A stretch of 64,000 bases of DNA. It comes from an uncultured Oscillospiraceae bacterium (GTDB lineage: Bacteria; Bacillota; Clostridia; Oscillospirales; Oscillospiraceae). Both the position numbers and the translations under genes were made by a program. Positions 31,364 to 40,818 of the stretch are shown here, one piece after another. Below the pieces are notes generated by a model. That model was not told where the DNA came from and made no database searches. It saw only the letters and a program-made list of their open reading frames with translations. The stretch is from the NCBI GenBank assembly GCA_944386985.1, contig CALXDD010000003.1, forward strand, positions 1 through 64,000, written 5' to 3'. How positions within the stretch are numbered: the stretch's first letter is position 1; each line of letters begins with the position of its first letter.

Positions 31364-31440
31364 TGGTCCGAGTGACTGGACTTGAACCAGCGGCCTCCTG
31401 AACCCCATTCAGGCGCGATACCAAACTTCGCCACACCCGG
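31364..31440 (-). tRNA. tRNA-Pro (GGG)
   Basis: 77 nt including an encoded CCA (31364-31366 on the complement). The acceptor arm CCGGGTG/CACTCGG has one G-T pair. The anticodon stem CCTGA/TCAGG encloses loop ATGGGGT, giving anticodon GGG. The T-arm contains GGTTCAAGTCC. Confidence 0.92.
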
Positions 31441-31481
31441 ATTTCTTTGTTTTGTTGTTGCTCACTCGTGTCAGCTCAGTT

Positions 31482-31510
31482 AGAATACCACATCCATTTG
31501 GAAAATGCAA
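31482..31510 (-). promoter_or_regulatory. Promoter of tRNA-Pro
   Basis: On the minus strand TTGCAT (31505-31510), 17 nt, TATTCT (31482-31487), about 40 nt ahead of the tRNA. Confidence 0.55.
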
Positions 31511-31554
31511 GCTTTTTTTCAATTTTCTCAAAAAATATTTTTCCTATCTTTTTA

Positions 31555-31583
31555 TTGACAAAGCTGTCATTCTGTGATACTAT
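31555..31583 (+). promoter_or_regulatory. Promoter of the two tRNA-Ser genes
   Basis: Perfect TTGACA (31555-31560), 17 nt, TACTAT (31578-31583), 25 nt before the first tRNA. Confidence 0.85.
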
Positions 31584-31607
31584 TTAACACGCGCCTGAAA
31601 CCGATTG

Positions 31608-31695
31608 GGAGAGATGTCCGAGCGGTTTAAGGAACCGGTCTTGAAAACCGGCGATGTGAAAGCATCCGTGGGTTCGAATCCCACTCTCTCCGCCA
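31608..31695 (+). tRNA. tRNA-Ser (TGA)
   Basis: 88 nt with encoded CCA. Acceptor GGAGAGA/TCTCTCC, anticodon stem-loop CCGGT-CTTGAAA-ACCGG giving TGA, a long variable arm as expected for a class II tRNA, and T-arm GGTTCGAATCC. Confidence 0.95.
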
Positions 31696-31734
31696 TCTAT
31701 TTCAACGACCCACCGGCGCCCGAAAACTTGACAT

Positions 31735-31826
31735 GCGGAAGTACCCAAGTGGCCGAAGGGGCTCCCCTGCTAAGGGAGTAGACGTCTAAACAACGTGCGA
31801 GGGTTCAAATCCCTCCTTCCGCGCCA
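31735..31826 (+). tRNA. tRNA-Ser (GCT)
   Basis: 92 nt with encoded CCA. Acceptor GCGGAAG/CTTCCGC, anticodon stem-loop CTCCC-CTGCTAA-GGGAG giving GCT, long variable arm, T-arm GGTTCAAATCC. Same transcript as the tRNA-Ser upstream, followed directly by a terminator. Confidence 0.95.
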
Positions 31827-31863
31827 ACACGCCGTAAGCGGTATGCTTACGGCGTGTTTTTTA
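31827..31863 (+). terminator. Terminator of the tRNA-Ser unit
   Basis: ACACGCCGTAAGC and its complement with a 5-nt loop, followed by TTTTTT. Confidence 0.93.
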
Positions 31864-31883
31864 CTTTCTGAAGCAATGGGGCA

Positions 31884-31912
31884 TTGACAGCGCCGGGCGC
31901 ATAGGCTATACT
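31884..31912 (+). promoter_or_regulatory. Promoter of the NiCo riboswitch/CDF exporter
   Basis: Perfect TTGACA (31884-31889), 17 nt, TATACT (31907-31912), about 58 nt before the aptamer. A small CCCCC/GGGGG hairpin (31940-31954) lies between. Confidence 0.85.
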
Positions 31913-31969
31913 GTGAACATTCTCTTTGCACTGCATCCTACCCCCGTTCAGGGGGCAACTACAGTACAA

Positions 31970-32060
31970 ACTGAACAGGCCACAGCTTTCCCCGTGGGAA
32001 GGCAGGGAGCCGGGCCGCCTGGGGCGGCAGCAGATGAGACCGGTACATCTGTGGGACAGT
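31970..32060 (+). ncRNA. NiCo riboswitch aptamer (czcD motif)
   Basis: The conserved skeleton of the NiCo riboswitch is present in order: ACTGAACAGGC, a stem arm, GCAG...GAGCCGGGC with a GC-rich arm ending GGCGGCAGCAGATG, a short loop, then CATCTGTGGGACAGT. The closing ACTG/CAGT helix and the CAGATG/CATCTG arm are intact, forming the four-helix aptamer known to bind Ni(II) and Co(II) cooperatively. It directly precedes a terminator and a CDF metal exporter gene, the classic context. Compared from memory with the characterised clostridial example. Confidence 0.9.
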
Positions 32061-32087
32061 AGGTGTGTTCCATGGGTGTATTTTTTT
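32045..32087 (+). terminator. Riboswitch-controlled terminator
   Basis: The 3' part of the aptamer (ACATC-TG-TGGGACA, 32045-32058) can pair with TGTGTTCCA-TG-GGTGT (32063-32079), followed by A and seven T residues (32081-32087). Metal binding would tie up the 5' arm in the aptamer and allow read-through, so the switch should turn expression on with Ni or Co. Confidence 0.75.
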
Positions 32088-32161
32088 ATCCCCGGGAAGA
32101 CACACGCTGGAAGTTTCTGATGGGTGCCATAGAGCTATCTTTCCAATTTGGAGGTAACATT

Positions 32162-33061
32162 ATGGTCAGAAAACAAAACGAACAGCTGGCAATGCGGGTA
32201 TCCGTGGTCACCATTCTGGGAAATCTTCTGCTGACGGCCTTCAAGCTGGCGGCAGGCGTCATCGCCCACTCCGGCGCCATGATTTCCGATGCCATCCACT
32301 CCGCTTCCGATGTGCTGAGCACTTTTGTGGTCATTGCGGGCGTCAAGCTCTCAGGCCGGGACTCGGACCGGGAACACCCCTACGGCCATGAGCGGTTTGA
32401 ATGCGTGGCGGCGGTGATTCTGGCAGTGATGCTGGCAGCCACCGGTGTTGGCATCGGCTGGGCGGGAATCGAAAAGATCACCGGCGATACAACTGCCCTT
32501 GTGGTGCCCGGACGGCTGGCCCTGGCCGCCGCTCTCATCTCCATCGTCTCCAAGGAGGCCATGTATTGGTATACCCGAAGCGCGGCAAAGAAGGTGGAAT
32601 CCTCCGCCCTCATGGCCGACGCATGGCACCACCGCTCCGACGCACTGTCCTCCATTGGCAGCTTTGCCGGAATTCTGGGGGCCAGGCTGGGCCTGCCGGT
32701 GCTGGACCCCATCGCCAGCGTGGTGATCTGCATCTTCATTTTGAAGGCGGCTGTGGACATCTTCCGGGACGCCATTTCCAAGATGGTGGACCGTGCCTGC
32801 TCCGACGAGCTGGAGGAGGAGATGCGTGGGGCGGTACTGGCCCAGGAGGGGGTGCTGGGTATCGACCGGCTGCAGACCCGTCTCTTTGGAGACCGGATCT
32901 ATGTGGAGCTGGACATCGCCGCTGACGGCAATTCCTCTCTGGCGGAGGCCCACCAGGTGTCGGACCGGGTCCATGACACGGTGGAGCAGCAGTTTCCCAA
33001 GGTGAAGCACTGCATGGTTCACGTCAATCCCTATGGCGGGGAGGCCGGCTCCTCCCGATAA
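32162..33061 (+). CDS. Cation diffusion facilitator (Ni/Co/Zn exporter)
   Basis: A 299-residue CDF transporter: six hydrophobic segments followed by a cytosolic domain of about 80 residues (from ~215). Metal-site residues are visible as DAIHSASD in the second helix and DAWHHRSDALSS in the fifth, the H-x3-D type pattern; YGHERFE is a conserved cytosolic loop. The C-terminal domain carries RLFGDRIYVELDI and KHCMVHVNP. The NiCo riboswitch upstream argues for Ni or Co as the physiological cargo. GGAGGT lies 8 nt before the ATG. Confidence 0.92.
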   Translation: MVRKQNEQLAMRVSVVTILGNLLLTAFKLAAGVIAHSGAMISDAIHSASDVLSTFVVIAGVKLSGRDSDREHPYGHERFECVAAVILAVMLAATGVGIGWAGIEKITGDTTALVVPGRLALAAALISIVSKEAMYWYTRSAAKKVESSALMADAWHHRSDALSSIGSFAGILGARLGLPVLDPIASVVICIFILKAAVDIFRDAISKMVDRACSDELEEEMRGAVLAQEGVLGIDRLQTRLFGDRIYVELDIAADGNSSLAEAHQVSDRVHDTVEQQFPKVKHCMVHVNPYGGEAGSSR

Positions 33062-33096
33062 GCTGGGACCCCATAGGAACAGAAAAGGAGAACTCC

Positions 33097-33855
33097 ATGA
33101 TCGTTTATTTTACCGGAACCGGAAACAGCCGCTGCTGCGCCGAGAGGCTGGCGGAGCTGCTGGGGGAGGAGTGCCGGGACGTGTTCCATCTCCTCCGAAA
33201 CGGCATCGCCGGAGAGTTTGTCTCCACAAAGCCCTGGGTGTTTGTAGCCCCTACCTACAGCTGGCGGCTGCCCCGGGTGTTCGCGGAGTTAATCCGCACA
33301 AGCAGCTTTTCCGGCAGTAAAGAAGCCTATTTTGTGATGACCTGCGGCAGCGATGCAGGCAATGCCGGGGCCTACAACCGAACCCTCTGCCGGGAGAAAG
33401 GTTTTCACGATCGGGGGACTCTGCCGGTGGTGATGCCGGAGAACTATGTGGCCATGTTCCCAGTGCCGGAGGCGGAGGAGGCCCAAGCCATCATCGCCGC
33501 CGCCCAGCCTGTATTGGAGGAGGGCGCGGCCTGCATTCGGGAGGGACGGGATTTTCCGCCGCTCCACGTTGGGGCGATGGACCGCCTTAAATCGGGGATC
33601 GTTAACACCCTGTTCTACCGGTTCTGCGTGAAGGCGGCTCCCTTTACTGCCACAGCCCGCTGTATCTCCTGCGGCAAGTGCGAGAAGGTTTGCCCTCTGG
33701 GCAACATCCGCATGGAGGAGGGAAGACCGAAGTGGGGCCGCCGGTGCACCCACTGCATGGCCTGTATCTGCCTTTGTCCGGCGGAGGCCATCGAGTATGG
33801 CAGAGCCAGCCGGGGAAAGCCCCGGTACCACTGCCCGCTCGATGGGGAGCAATAA
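33097..33855 (+). CDS. EFR1-family ferrodoxin (flavodoxin fold plus two 4Fe-4S clusters)
   Basis: A 252-residue protein. The N-terminus IVYFTGTGNSRCCAERLAE is the FMN-phosphate loop of a flavodoxin-like domain (about 1-150). The C-terminus has two 4Fe-4S motifs, CISCGKCEKVCPLGN and CTHCMACICLCPAEA (about 188-235). The family is typical of anaerobic Clostridia and shuttles electrons; partner unknown. It lies 35 nt after the CDF gene and probably shares its transcript, which would place it under Ni/Co control. A shared terminator follows. Confidence 0.88.
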   Translation: MIVYFTGTGNSRCCAERLAELLGEECRDVFHLLRNGIAGEFVSTKPWVFVAPTYSWRLPRVFAELIRTSSFSGSKEAYFVMTCGSDAGNAGAYNRTLCREKGFHDRGTLPVVMPENYVAMFPVPEAEEAQAIIAAAQPVLEEGAACIREGRDFPPLHVGAMDRLKSGIVNTLFYRFCVKAAPFTATARCISCGKCEKVCPLGNIRMEEGRPKWGRRCTHCMACICLCPAEAIEYGRASRGKPRYHCPLDGEQ

Positions 33856-33860
33856 AAAAC

Positions 33861-33903
33861 AAGAGGAGCGTTTTCGCGGAAAAGCCGCGGGAACGCTCCT
33901 CTT
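33861..33903. terminator. Bidirectional terminator
   Basis: AAGAGGAGCGTT and its complement flank an inner CGCGG/CCGCG hairpin, between the EFR1 gene and trpA. Confidence 0.85.
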
Positions 33904-33909
33904 TCCCAT

Positions 33910-34683
33910 TCAGGAGAAGGCCGCTTTCATCTCCGCTACAAAGCGCCTTACATGGGGCACAGCCTCCCGGCCGTACTGCTCCACCAGCCGGACGATGGCG
34001 GAGCCCACAATGGCTCCGTCGGAGAGAGCAGCCATAGCTGCGGCCTGGGCCGGGGTGGAGATGCCGAAGCCCACGGCGCAGGGGATCTCCGGATTGGCCT
34101 TCCGCACAAGGTCCACCATGGCCCCGATGTCGGTGGTGATCTGGCTCCGCATTCCGGTGACTCCCAGGGAGGAGACGCAGTAGACGAATCCCTCCGCCTC
34201 CCGGGCAATGCGGGTGATCCGTCCGGCAGAGGTGGGGGCGATGAGGGAGATGAAGTCCAAGCCGTGGGTACGGCAGGAGGCGGCAAACTCTTCCTTCTCT
34301 TCAAAGGGCACGTCCGGCAGGATGAGGCCGTCGACGCCCGCCTCCGCCGCCTGACGAAGGAATTGGTCGGTACCACGGGAGAAGACCACATTGGCGTAGG
34401 TCATGAAGACCAGGGGGATGTCGCAGATCTTCCGCAGGCGGCGGACCATCTGAAAAATGGCGTCGGTGGTGACGCCGCCCCGGAGGGCCCGCAGATTGGC
34501 GGCCTGGATGACCGGCCCCTCGGCGGTGGGGTCGGAGAAGGGGATGCCCAGCTCAATGATGTCGGCTCCCGCCTCCGCCATGGCCAGCACCAAGGCTTCC
34601 GTGGTGGAGAGGTCCGGGTCGCCGCAGGTGAGGAAGGGGATAAAGACCTTGCCGTCTGTAAAAGCGCGGGTGATCCTGCTCAT
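33910..34683 (-). CDS. trpA: Tryptophan synthase alpha subunit
   Basis: A 257-residue TIM-barrel protein that cleaves indole-3-glycerol phosphate to indole and passes it to Trp[14 protein letters not shown], the [21 protein letters not shown] region (catalytic Glu in ELGIPFSD; the key Asp is in the [12 protein letters not shown] loop), [13 protein letters not shown] and PCAVGFGIS are standard TrpA motifs. Last gene of the trp operon, overlapping trpB by 4 nt; a bidirectional terminator follows. Confidence 0.96.
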   Translation of the reverse strand: MSRITRAFTDGKVFIPFLTCGDPDLSTTEALVLAMAEAGADIIELGIPFSDPTAEGPVIQAANLRALRGGVTTDAIFQMVRRLRKICDIPLVFMTYANVVFSRGTDQFLRQAAEAGVDGLILPDVPFEEKEEFAASCRTHGLDFISLIAPTSAGRITRIAREAEGFVYCVSSLGVTGMRSQITTDIGAMVDLVRKANPEIPCAVGFGISTPAQAAAMAALSDGAIVGSAIVRLVEQYGREAVPHVRRFVAEMKAAFS

Positions 34684-35864
34684 TCGAACACCGCCTCCCC
34701 TCTGTACCGCGCAATGGCTGCGCAGTCCTTGTCCCCCCGGCCGGAGAGATTTACCACCATCAGCTTATCCTGCCCCATGGTGGGGGCCAGCTTTCTGGCG
34801 TAGGCCACGGCGTGGGCGGACTCGATGGCAGGGATGATCCCCTCAGTGCGGCTGAGGTATTCAAAAGCGTCCACCGCCTCCTCGTCGGTAACAGCCACAT
34901 ACTCCGCCCGGCCGGTGTCGTGGAGCCAGGCGTGTTCGGGTCCTACGCCTGGGTAGTCCAACCCTGCGGAGATGGAGTACACCGGGGCGATCTGGCCCTG
35001 ATCGTCCTGGCAGAAGTAGCTCTTCATGCCGTGGAAGATGCCGAGACGGCCGGTGGCTATGGTGGCGGCGGTCTCCGCTGTTTCCACCCCCCGGCCAGCC
35101 GCCTCACAGCCGATGAGGCGGACGGAGGGAGTATCGATGAAGTGGTAGAAAGCCCCGATGGCATTGGAGCCGCCGCCCACGCAGGCCAGCACCGCGTCGG
35201 GGAGCCGCCCCTCCGCTGCCAGCATCTGTTCCCTGATCTCCCGGGAGATCACCGCCTGGAAGTCCCGGACCATGGTGGGGAAGGGGTGGGGACCCATGAC
35301 GGAGCCCAGGCAGTAGTGGGTGTCCGCAATGCGGCTGGTCCACTCCCGCATAGCCTCGCTGACGGCGTCCTTCAGTGTGGCGGTGCCGGTGGAGACAGGT
35401 ACCACCTCCGCCCCCAAAAGCCGCATTTTGTAGACGTTCAGGGTCTGGCGGCGGGTGTCCTCTTCCCCCATGAACACCACGCATTCCATTCCAAGAAGAG
35501 CCGCCGCTGTGGCGGTGGCTACCCCGTGCTGGCCTGCTCCGGTCTCGGCGATGAGACGGGTCTTGCCCATCTTTTTGGCCAGCAGGGTCTGGCCCAGCAC
35601 GTTGTTGATTTTATGCGCGCCGGTGTGGTTGAGATCCTCCCGCTTGAGGTAGATCTTCGCACCCCCCAGTTCCTCCGTCATCCGCCGGGCGAAGTACAAC
35701 CGGGAGGGGCGGCCGGCGTAGTCATTCAAAAGAGCCGTCAGCTCCCGCTGAAATGTCGGGTCCTTCTTGTAGTGGTCATAGGCTGCCTCCAGCTCGATGA
35801 CCGCGTTCATCAGCGTCTCGGGGATGTACTGCCCCCCGTGGACGCCGAAGCGTCCTTTTGTCAT
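34680..35864 (-). CDS. trpB: Tryptophan synthase beta subunit
   Basis: A 394-residue PLP enzyme that condenses indole with serine. The PLP lysine is in [36 protein letters not shown] is the catalytic loop, and the GGGSNAIG phosphate-binding loop follows. The N-terminal [17 protein letters not shown] is canonical. Overlaps trpF and trpA by 4 nt each. It is the standard TrpB1 type that pairs with TrpA. Confidence 0.97.
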   Translation of the reverse strand: MTKGRFGVHGGQYIPETLMNAVIELEAAYDHYKKDPTFQRELTALLNDYAGRPSRLYFARRMTEELGGAKIYLKREDLNHTGAHKINNVLGQTLLAKKMGKTRLIAETGAGQHGVATATAAALLGMECVVFMGEEDTRRQTLNVYKMRLLGAEVVPVSTGTATLKDAVSEAMREWTSRIADTHYCLGSVMGPHPFPTMVRDFQAVISREIREQMLAAEGRLPDAVLACVGGGSNAIGAFYHFIDTPSVRLIGCEAAGRGVETAETAATIATGRLGIFHGMKSYFCQDDQGQIAPVYSISAGLDYPGVGPEHAWLHDTGRAEYVAVTDEEAVDAFEYLSRTEGIIPAIESAHAVAYARKLAPTMGQDKLMVVNLSGRGDKDCAAIARYRGEAVFE

Positions 35865-36475
35865 AGGGATTCCTCCTTCCTGACGGCGGCCACCGCCGCC
35901 GCGATCTTTTCCGGGTCCTTCCGGCCCTCTGTCTCTACACCGCTGGAGAGATCCACTCCCCAGGGCCGGACAGTGCGGATGGCCGCATCCAGGCTGCCGG
36001 GAGTCAATCCTCCCGCCAGGAGAAAAGGCCGGTCCGTTCTGGGAATCAGGGACCAGTCGAAGGTTTTGCCGGAACCCTGGCCGCTGTCCAGCACCAGACA
36101 GTCCGCGGAGGAGGCCAGGGCTTGCTCTCCGTCCGCGGAGGTATAGAGCTGAAACGCCTGCCAGATCGTATGACCCGGAGCCAGACGGCGGAGGGCCGTC
36201 AGATAGGTCTCGCTTTCATGGCCGTGGAGCTGGGCGACGGCAATGGTCCCCTCCTGGAGAAGGGCAGCCACCTCCTCCATCGGGGCGTCCACAAAGACCC
36301 CAACTGGTAAAACGGCGCGGTCCAGATCCCGGACCAGTGTCCGGACCTGCCGGGGGGAGACGCTGCGGCGGCTTTTGGGAAAGTCGATGACAAAGCCGCA
36401 GAAGTCCGGCTTGGCGGCATTGACGCAGGCCACGTCCGCCGGGGAGGTAAGGCCGCAGATTTTGATTTTGGTCAT
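35861..36475 (-). CDS. trpF: Phosphoribosylanthranilate isomerase
   Basis: A 204-residue TIM-barrel enzyme for the Amadori rearrangement of phosphoribosylanthranilate. The N-terminal [11 protein letters not shown] carries the catalytic Cys. [30 protein letters not shown] and [11 protein letters not shown] are family motifs, and the catalytic Asp is in [15 protein letters not shown]. Separate from TrpC, not fused as in enterobacteria. Coupled to both neighbours by 4-nt overlaps. Confidence 0.95.
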   Translation of the reverse strand: MTKIKICGLTSPADVACVNAAKPDFCGFVIDFPKSRRSVSPRQVRTLVRDLDRAVLPVGVFVDAPMEEVAALLQEGTIAVAQLHGHESETYLTALRRLAPGHTIWQAFQLYTSADGEQALASSADCLVLDSGQGSGKTFDWSLIPRTDRPFLLAGGLTPGSLDAAIRTVRPWGVDLSSGVETEGRKDPEKIAAAVAAVRKEESL

Positions 36476-37269
36476 TGTCCTGCCTCCCGCAGTTCCGTCA
36501 GCAGCGCTCTTTTGTCTGTCGAACGCATGAGTGTTTCCCCTATGAGGGCGGCGTCGGCCCCCAGTGCCCGCAGCTGCCGGATGTCCTCCGGTCCCCGTAC
36601 CCCCGACTCCGCCACGAAGAGAATGTCGGGGGGCACCAGATCCCGCAGCCGCCGGGCGTTGGCGAAGTCCACGGAGAAGTCTTTCAGATTCCGGTTGTTC
36701 ACCCCGATGATCTGCGCCCCGGCTTCCAGAGCGGAGGAAATTTCCTCCTCGCTGTGGGCCTCCGTCAGGGCTGCGAGGCCCAGCTCTTCACAGAGTTTGA
36801 GATACCGGAATAATGTCTCGGTATCCAGAAGGGAACAGACCAGCAGCACACAGTCCGCTTCCAGAAGCCGGGCCTCATAGAGCTGGTAGGGGTCCACGGT
36901 GAAGTCCTTGCGCAGCATGGGAATGGCGGTCTCCTTCCGGATCTCCCGGAAGATCTGGTCGGAGCCCAGAAACCACCGGGGTTCCGTCAGGCAGGAGATG
37001 GCATCGGCCCCGGCGGCCTCGTAGTCCCTGGTGATGGCCTGGTAGGGGAAGTCCGGGGAGATGATCCCCTTGGAGGGGGAGGCTTTCTTCACCTCGCAGA
37101 TGAGGGAGAGCCCCGGCCGCCGGAGGGCGGCGGAAAACCGCTCTGCTCCCCGGCCCGGGCCCAGCTGTTGACAGAGAGCCTGAAGAGTTTCCAGACTCCG
37201 CTCCGCCCGGGCCGCTGCCACCCGTTCACGAGCATGGGCGGCAATGGTGTCTAAAATTGTTTCCCCCAT
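36472..37269 (-). CDS. trpC: Indole-3-glycerol phosphate synthase
   Basis: A 265-residue TIM-barrel enzyme. LICEVKKASPSKGII contains the catalytic Glu and Lys, AISCLTEPRWFLGS and PMLRKDFTVDPYQLYEARL follow, and GVNNRNLKDFSVDF, VAESGVRGPED and ALIGETLMRS are the C-terminal phosphate-binding motifs. It closes the indole ring by decarboxylating CdRP. Starts 1 nt after trpD ends. Confidence 0.96.
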   Translation of the reverse strand: MGETILDTIAAHARERVAAARAERSLETLQALCQQLGPGRGAERFSAALRRPGLSLICEVKKASPSKGIISPDFPYQAITRDYEAAGADAISCLTEPRWFLGSDQIFREIRKETAIPMLRKDFTVDPYQLYEARLLEADCVLLVCSLLDTETLFRYLKLCEELGLAALTEAHSEEEISSALEAGAQIIGVNNRNLKDFSVDFANARRLRDLVPPDILFVAESGVRGPEDIRQLRALGADAALIGETLMRSTDKRALLTELREAGQ

Positions 37270-37270
37270 G

Positions 37271-38284
37271 TCACTTCCTCCCGGTAAGGGCCAAAACTTC
37301 CTCTAATTTGTTCTGGGCGGCGCCGGAGTCAATGAGTTCCTCTGCCAGCCGGACGCCCTCCTCCAAAGAGGCGGCCTTTCTGCCGATGTAGAGGGCGGCC
37401 CCGGCGTTGAGACACACCGCCTGGCGCTTGGGGCCCCGCTCCTCCCCGGAGAGGATGGATCGGGTGATGGCGGCGTTTTCCGACGGCGTGCCGCCGGTGA
37501 GGCCGGCCTTTTGGCACCGAGCGTAGCCGAACTGCTCCGGGGTGATCTCGTAGGACTGGAACCAGCCGTCCCGGATTTCGCAGACGGTGGTGGGGGCTGC
37601 CATGGAGATCTCGTCCAGTTTGTCCTGACCATAGACCACCATGCCCCGGCGGACCCCCAGCTTGGCCATCACCTGGGCCAGAGGCTCCACCAGTGCCTGG
37701 TCGTAGACCCCCATCAGCTCCAGGTTGGCTCCCGCCGGGTTGGAGAGGGGCCCCAGCACGTTGAACACCGTGCGGATGCCCAGCTCCCGGCGCACCGGGG
37801 CCACATACTTCATGGAGATGTGGTAGTTCTGGGCGAAGAGGAAGCAGAAATTGTGGTCCCGGAGCAGGGCGGCGCTGTCCTCCGGAGACAGGGTGATGTC
37901 CATCCCCAGCTCCTCCAGCACATCGGCGGCGCCGCTGCGGGAGGAGGCGGCCCGGTTGCCGTGCTTGGCCACCGGCACTCCGCCGGCGGCGATGACGAAG
38001 GCGGCGGTAGTGGAGATGTTGAAGGAGTTGGCCCCATCGCCGCCGGTGCCCACGATCTCCAGGGCGTCCATATCATGGAGCAGCCGGACGCAGTGGGCGC
38101 GCATGGAGGCGGCACAGGCGGTGATCTCGTCAATGGTCTCCCCCTTCATGGAGAGGGCGGTGAGGAAGGCGGACATCTGGATGGGGCTGGCCTTGCCGTC
38201 CATGATCTCGTCCATGACGGCGAAGGCGGTATCGTAGGAGAGGTCCTGTCGGTTCGTCAGCTGAATAATGGCTTCTTTCATCAT
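37271..38284 (-). CDS. trpD: Anthranilate phosphoribosyltransferase
   Basis: A 337-residue enzyme that adds PRPP to anthranilate. The [17 protein letters not shown] loop binds PRPP phosphate, [20 protein letters not shown] is the family signature, and [12 protein letters not shown] and [10 protein letters not shown] follow. Not fused to trpG. The start overlaps the trpG stop by 4 nt. Confidence 0.97.
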   Translation of the reverse strand: MMKEAIIQLTNRQDLSYDTAFAVMDEIMDGKASPIQMSAFLTALSMKGETIDEITACAASMRAHCVRLLHDMDALEIVGTGGDGANSFNISTTAAFVIAAGGVPVAKHGNRAASSRSGAADVLEELGMDITLSPEDSAALLRDHNFCFLFAQNYHISMKYVAPVRRELGIRTVFNVLGPLSNPAGANLELMGVYDQALVEPLAQVMAKLGVRRGMVVYGQDKLDEISMAAPTTVCEIRDGWFQSYEITPEQFGYARCQKAGLTGGTPSENAAITRSILSGEERGPKRQAVCLNAGAALYIGRKAASLEEGVRLAEELIDSGAAQNKLEEVLALTGRK

Positions 38285-38856
38285 AAGGAAGTTACCTCCA
38301 AAAAGTTTTGCACGATGGTCCTGCCCTGGGGGGTCAGAATGGATTCTGGGTGGAACTGCAGGCCGTAGACGGGAAATTCCAGGTGGGAGACCGCCATGAT
38401 CTCACCGTCCTCCGACCGGGCCGTTACCGCAAGACAGGGGGGCAGGGACGTCTCCTCTGCCGCCAGGGAGTGGTACCGGGCGGCCTGAATGGTCTCCGGG
38501 AGGCCCCGGAAGAGGGGACAGGTCCGGTCCAGGGTCACCTGAGAGGCCTTTCCGTGCATGAGGACCTTGGCATAGGTGATGGCGCCGCCGAAGGCCTCGC
38601 AGATGGCCTGGTGACCGAGACATACCCCCAGAATGGGGATCGTCCCGGAGAGGGCCTTCACCGCCTCCTCACAGATCCCCGCGTCCTTGGGCCGTCCCGG
38701 CCCCGGGGAGAGAATCAGGTGGCTGGGGGCCATCTGGCGGATCTCCTCCACGGTGAGCTGGTCGTTTCGCACCACCCGGATGTCCGGGCTGATGGCACCC
38801 ACCAGCTGAAAGAGGTTGTAGGAAAAGCTGTCATAGTTGTCGATGAGCAGGATCAT
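38281..38856 (-). CDS. trpG: Anthranilate synthase component II (glutamine amidotransferase)
   Basis: A 191-residue class I amidotransferase that supplies ammonia to Trp[16 protein letters not shown] is the canonical N-terminus, [12 protein letters not shown] follows, the nucleophile Cys is in [10 protein letters not shown], and His/Glu are in GLQFHPESI. The ATG at 38856 gives the family start and overlaps the trpE stop (ATGA). It could double as PabA; no pab genes are present. Confidence 0.95.
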   Translation of the reverse strand: MILLIDNYDSFSYNLFQLVGAISPDIRVVRNDQLTVEEIRQMAPSHLILSPGPGRPKDAGICEEAVKALSGTIPILGVCLGHQAICEAFGGAITYAKVLMHGKASQVTLDRTCPLFRGLPETIQAARYHSLAAEETSLPPCLAVTARSEDGEIMAVSHLEFPVYGLQFHPESILTPQGRTIVQNFLEVTSL

Positions 38857-40331
38857 AGGTCTCTCTCCTTCTGGGCCAGCTCCAGAGCGGTGATCACCGC
38901 CTGGGCCTTGTTGATGCACTCCTGGTATTCCCGCTCGCCAACGGAGTCCGCTACGATCCCCGCCCCGGAGCGGATGAACACCTTCCCGTTTTTCTGGAAA
39001 GCCAGGCGGATGGCGATGCAGACATCCAGGTTGCCGGTAAAGTCCAGGTAGCCCACGGCTCCGCCGTAAACCCCTCGCTTGTTCCGCTCCAGCTGGTCGA
39101 TGATCTCCATGGCTCGGAGTTTGGGGGCTCCGGAGAGGGTTCCGGCGGGGAGAATGGCGTCCACCGCGTCCACCGCGTCCCGGCCCTCCCGCAGCACCCC
39201 ACGAATGGTGGAGCCGATGTGCATCACATGGGAGAATCGCTGGATGGTGAGGTAGTCCTCCACCTCCACCGAGCCGAAGACGCTGATTTTGCCCATGTCG
39301 TTGCGCCCCAGGTCCACCAGCATATTGTGTTCGCTGAGTTCCTTTTCGTCGGAGAGAAGGTCCGCCTCCAAAGCCCGGTCCTCCTCCGGTGTTTTTCCTC
39401 TTGGGCGGGTGCCTGCCAGAGGAAAGGTGTGGAGTACCCCGTCCTCCAGCTTCACCAGCGTCTCCGGAGAAGCCCCTGCCAGTTCCATGTCGTCGCTGGT
39501 GAAATAGAAGAGATAGGGGGAGGGATTGGTGGTGCGGAGGATGCGGTACACGTCCAGCAAAGAGCCCTCAAAGCCTGCCTCCAGCAGGTTGGACAGCACT
39601 ACCTGGAAGATATCGCCCTCCCGGATGTGGGATTTGGCCTTCTCCACCATGGCACAGAACTGGTCCTTGTCGAAGAGAGGCCGGACGGAGGTGGTGATCC
39701 GGCCGGGCTGCCGGGGCAGGGGTGTGCCGTGGCGGAGCAGCTCCGCCATCCGGTCCAGACGGGCGCAGGCGGCGGGGTAGGACTCGTCTAAGTCCACGGC
39801 GTCGGCGTTGGCAATGAGAACGATCTTCTGGCGGTAGTTGTCAAAGGCGATGACGCTGCGAAAGAGCATCAGGTCCATGTCCTTGAACTTCTCCAGATCC
39901 TCCCCCCGGAGGCAGAGAGAGGGCTCGGCGTACTTCACATAGTCATAGGAGAAGTAGCCCACCAGGCCGCCGGTGAAGGGGGGAAGACCGGGAATCCTGG
40001 GGCTTTTGTGGTCTGTCAGGATCTGCCGCAGGGCGGGAGCAGGGAGCTGAATTTCCGTGGAGATCCGCTCCCCTTCCCGGACCTGTAGAAAGCCGTCCTT
40101 GGCGGTGATTTCCAGGGAGGGCTCAAAGCCCAGAAAGGTCCAGCGGCCCCAGCCCGCGCTGTCGGCGGCGGACTCCAGCAAAAAGCAGTGGTTGTCCTGA
40201 GCCCAGAGAATCCGGAGGGCCTGGATGGGGGTGAGAAAGTCGGCGAACAGCGCCCTTGTGACGGGGATCTCCCGGTAGGGGCCCGAGGCCGCGAGAGCCC
40301 GGGCCTGCTTCAGTGAGGGGTAGTACATCAT
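38853..40331 (-). CDS. trpE: Anthranilate synthase component I
   Basis: A 492-residue chorismate-binding enzyme. The tryptophan feedback motif LLES is at 51-54, indicating allosteric inhibition. The C-terminal half has PSPYLFYF, GASPETLVKLEDG, TFPLAGTRPRGKTPEEDRAL, ELSEHNMLVDLGRNDMGK and LPAGTLSGAPKLRAMEII, all chorismate-domain motifs. The gene begins ATGATG; the second ATG (40328) has slightly better spacing from the GGAGG site. First structural gene of trpEGDCFBA, behind a T-box. Confidence 0.96.
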   Translation of the reverse strand: MMYYPSLKQARALAASGPYREIPVTRALFADFLTPIQALRILWAQDNHCFLLESAADSAGWGRWTFLGFEPSLEITAKDGFLQVREGERISTEIQLPAPALRQILTDHKSPRIPGLPPFTGGLVGYFSYDYVKYAEPSLCLRGEDLEKFKDMDLMLFRSVIAFDNYRQKIVLIANADAVDLDESYPAACARLDRMAELLRHGTPLPRQPGRITTSVRPLFDKDQFCAMVEKAKSHIREGDIFQVVLSNLLEAGFEGSLLDVYRILRTTNPSPYLFYFTSDDMELAGASPETLVKLEDGVLHTFPLAGTRPRGKTPEEDRALEADLLSDEKELSEHNMLVDLGRNDMGKISVFGSVEVEDYLTIQRFSHVMHIGSTIRGVLREGRDAVDAVDAILPAGTLSGAPKLRAMEIIDQLERNKRGVYGGAVGYLDFTGNLDVCIAIRLAFQKNGKVFIRSGAGIVADSVGEREYQECINKAQAVITALELAQKERDL

Positions 40332-40347
40332 AGCCTCCTTTCAGGGA

Positions 40348-40590
40348 CGAAAAAAGCGCCCGTCCCTGACAAAAATCTGTCAAGGACGAGCGCATCATAC
40401 ACTCGCGGTGCCACCTTGCTTCGCGGCTTTGGGCCGCGCACTTTGCGGGATACCAACATATCCCCGGCAACTGACGTATGCCTCCACGTCGCAGAATACT
40501 CGGCCCAAAAGTCTTTCCTTGAGCCCTCCGTGATCCATTTGCCTGCCTGCGTTCTGCCCGGCTCTCAGCCGCCCGGACTCTCTGTGAGGG
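40348..40590 (-). ncRNA. Tryptophan T-box leader with terminator
   Basis: On the minus strand the leader starts with AGAGAGT (about 40577-40583), carries a likely specifier TGG in AAATGGATCACGG, and ends with the T-box core AAGGTGGCACCGCG (40404-40417). A terminator follows (40348-40393), with stem GCGCTCGTCCTTGACA pairing imperfectly with the downstream arm, then TTTTTT. Uncharged tRNA-Trp would bind and favour antitermination, raising trp expression on starvation. The specifier is assigned by position relative to known Trp T-boxes and supported by the downstream operon. Confidence 0.9.
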
Positions 40591-40645
40591 CACAACAGAC
40601 GTTATCTTTCACATCAATGGTTTGTTCTATGAAATTGTTGGGTGT

Positions 40646-40674
40646 ATTGTACCTGCCGAATCTGCCGTTGTCAA
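40646..40674 (-). promoter_or_regulatory. Promoter of the trp operon
   Basis: On the minus strand a perfect TTGACA (40669-40674), 17 nt, TACAAT (40646-40651). Confidence 0.88.
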
Positions 40675-40818
40675 GAGAAAAATTTAAAAAATGAAAAAAT
40701 TTATTTTGTTAAAAATTCTAAGCTTTCTTGAAAAAAACGAGAAAATTGAACAAGAAAACGGATGTTTTTCTTGAAATTGAAAAATATGCAGGACAAAGGC
40801 GAAAAGAAAAATTTGTTA

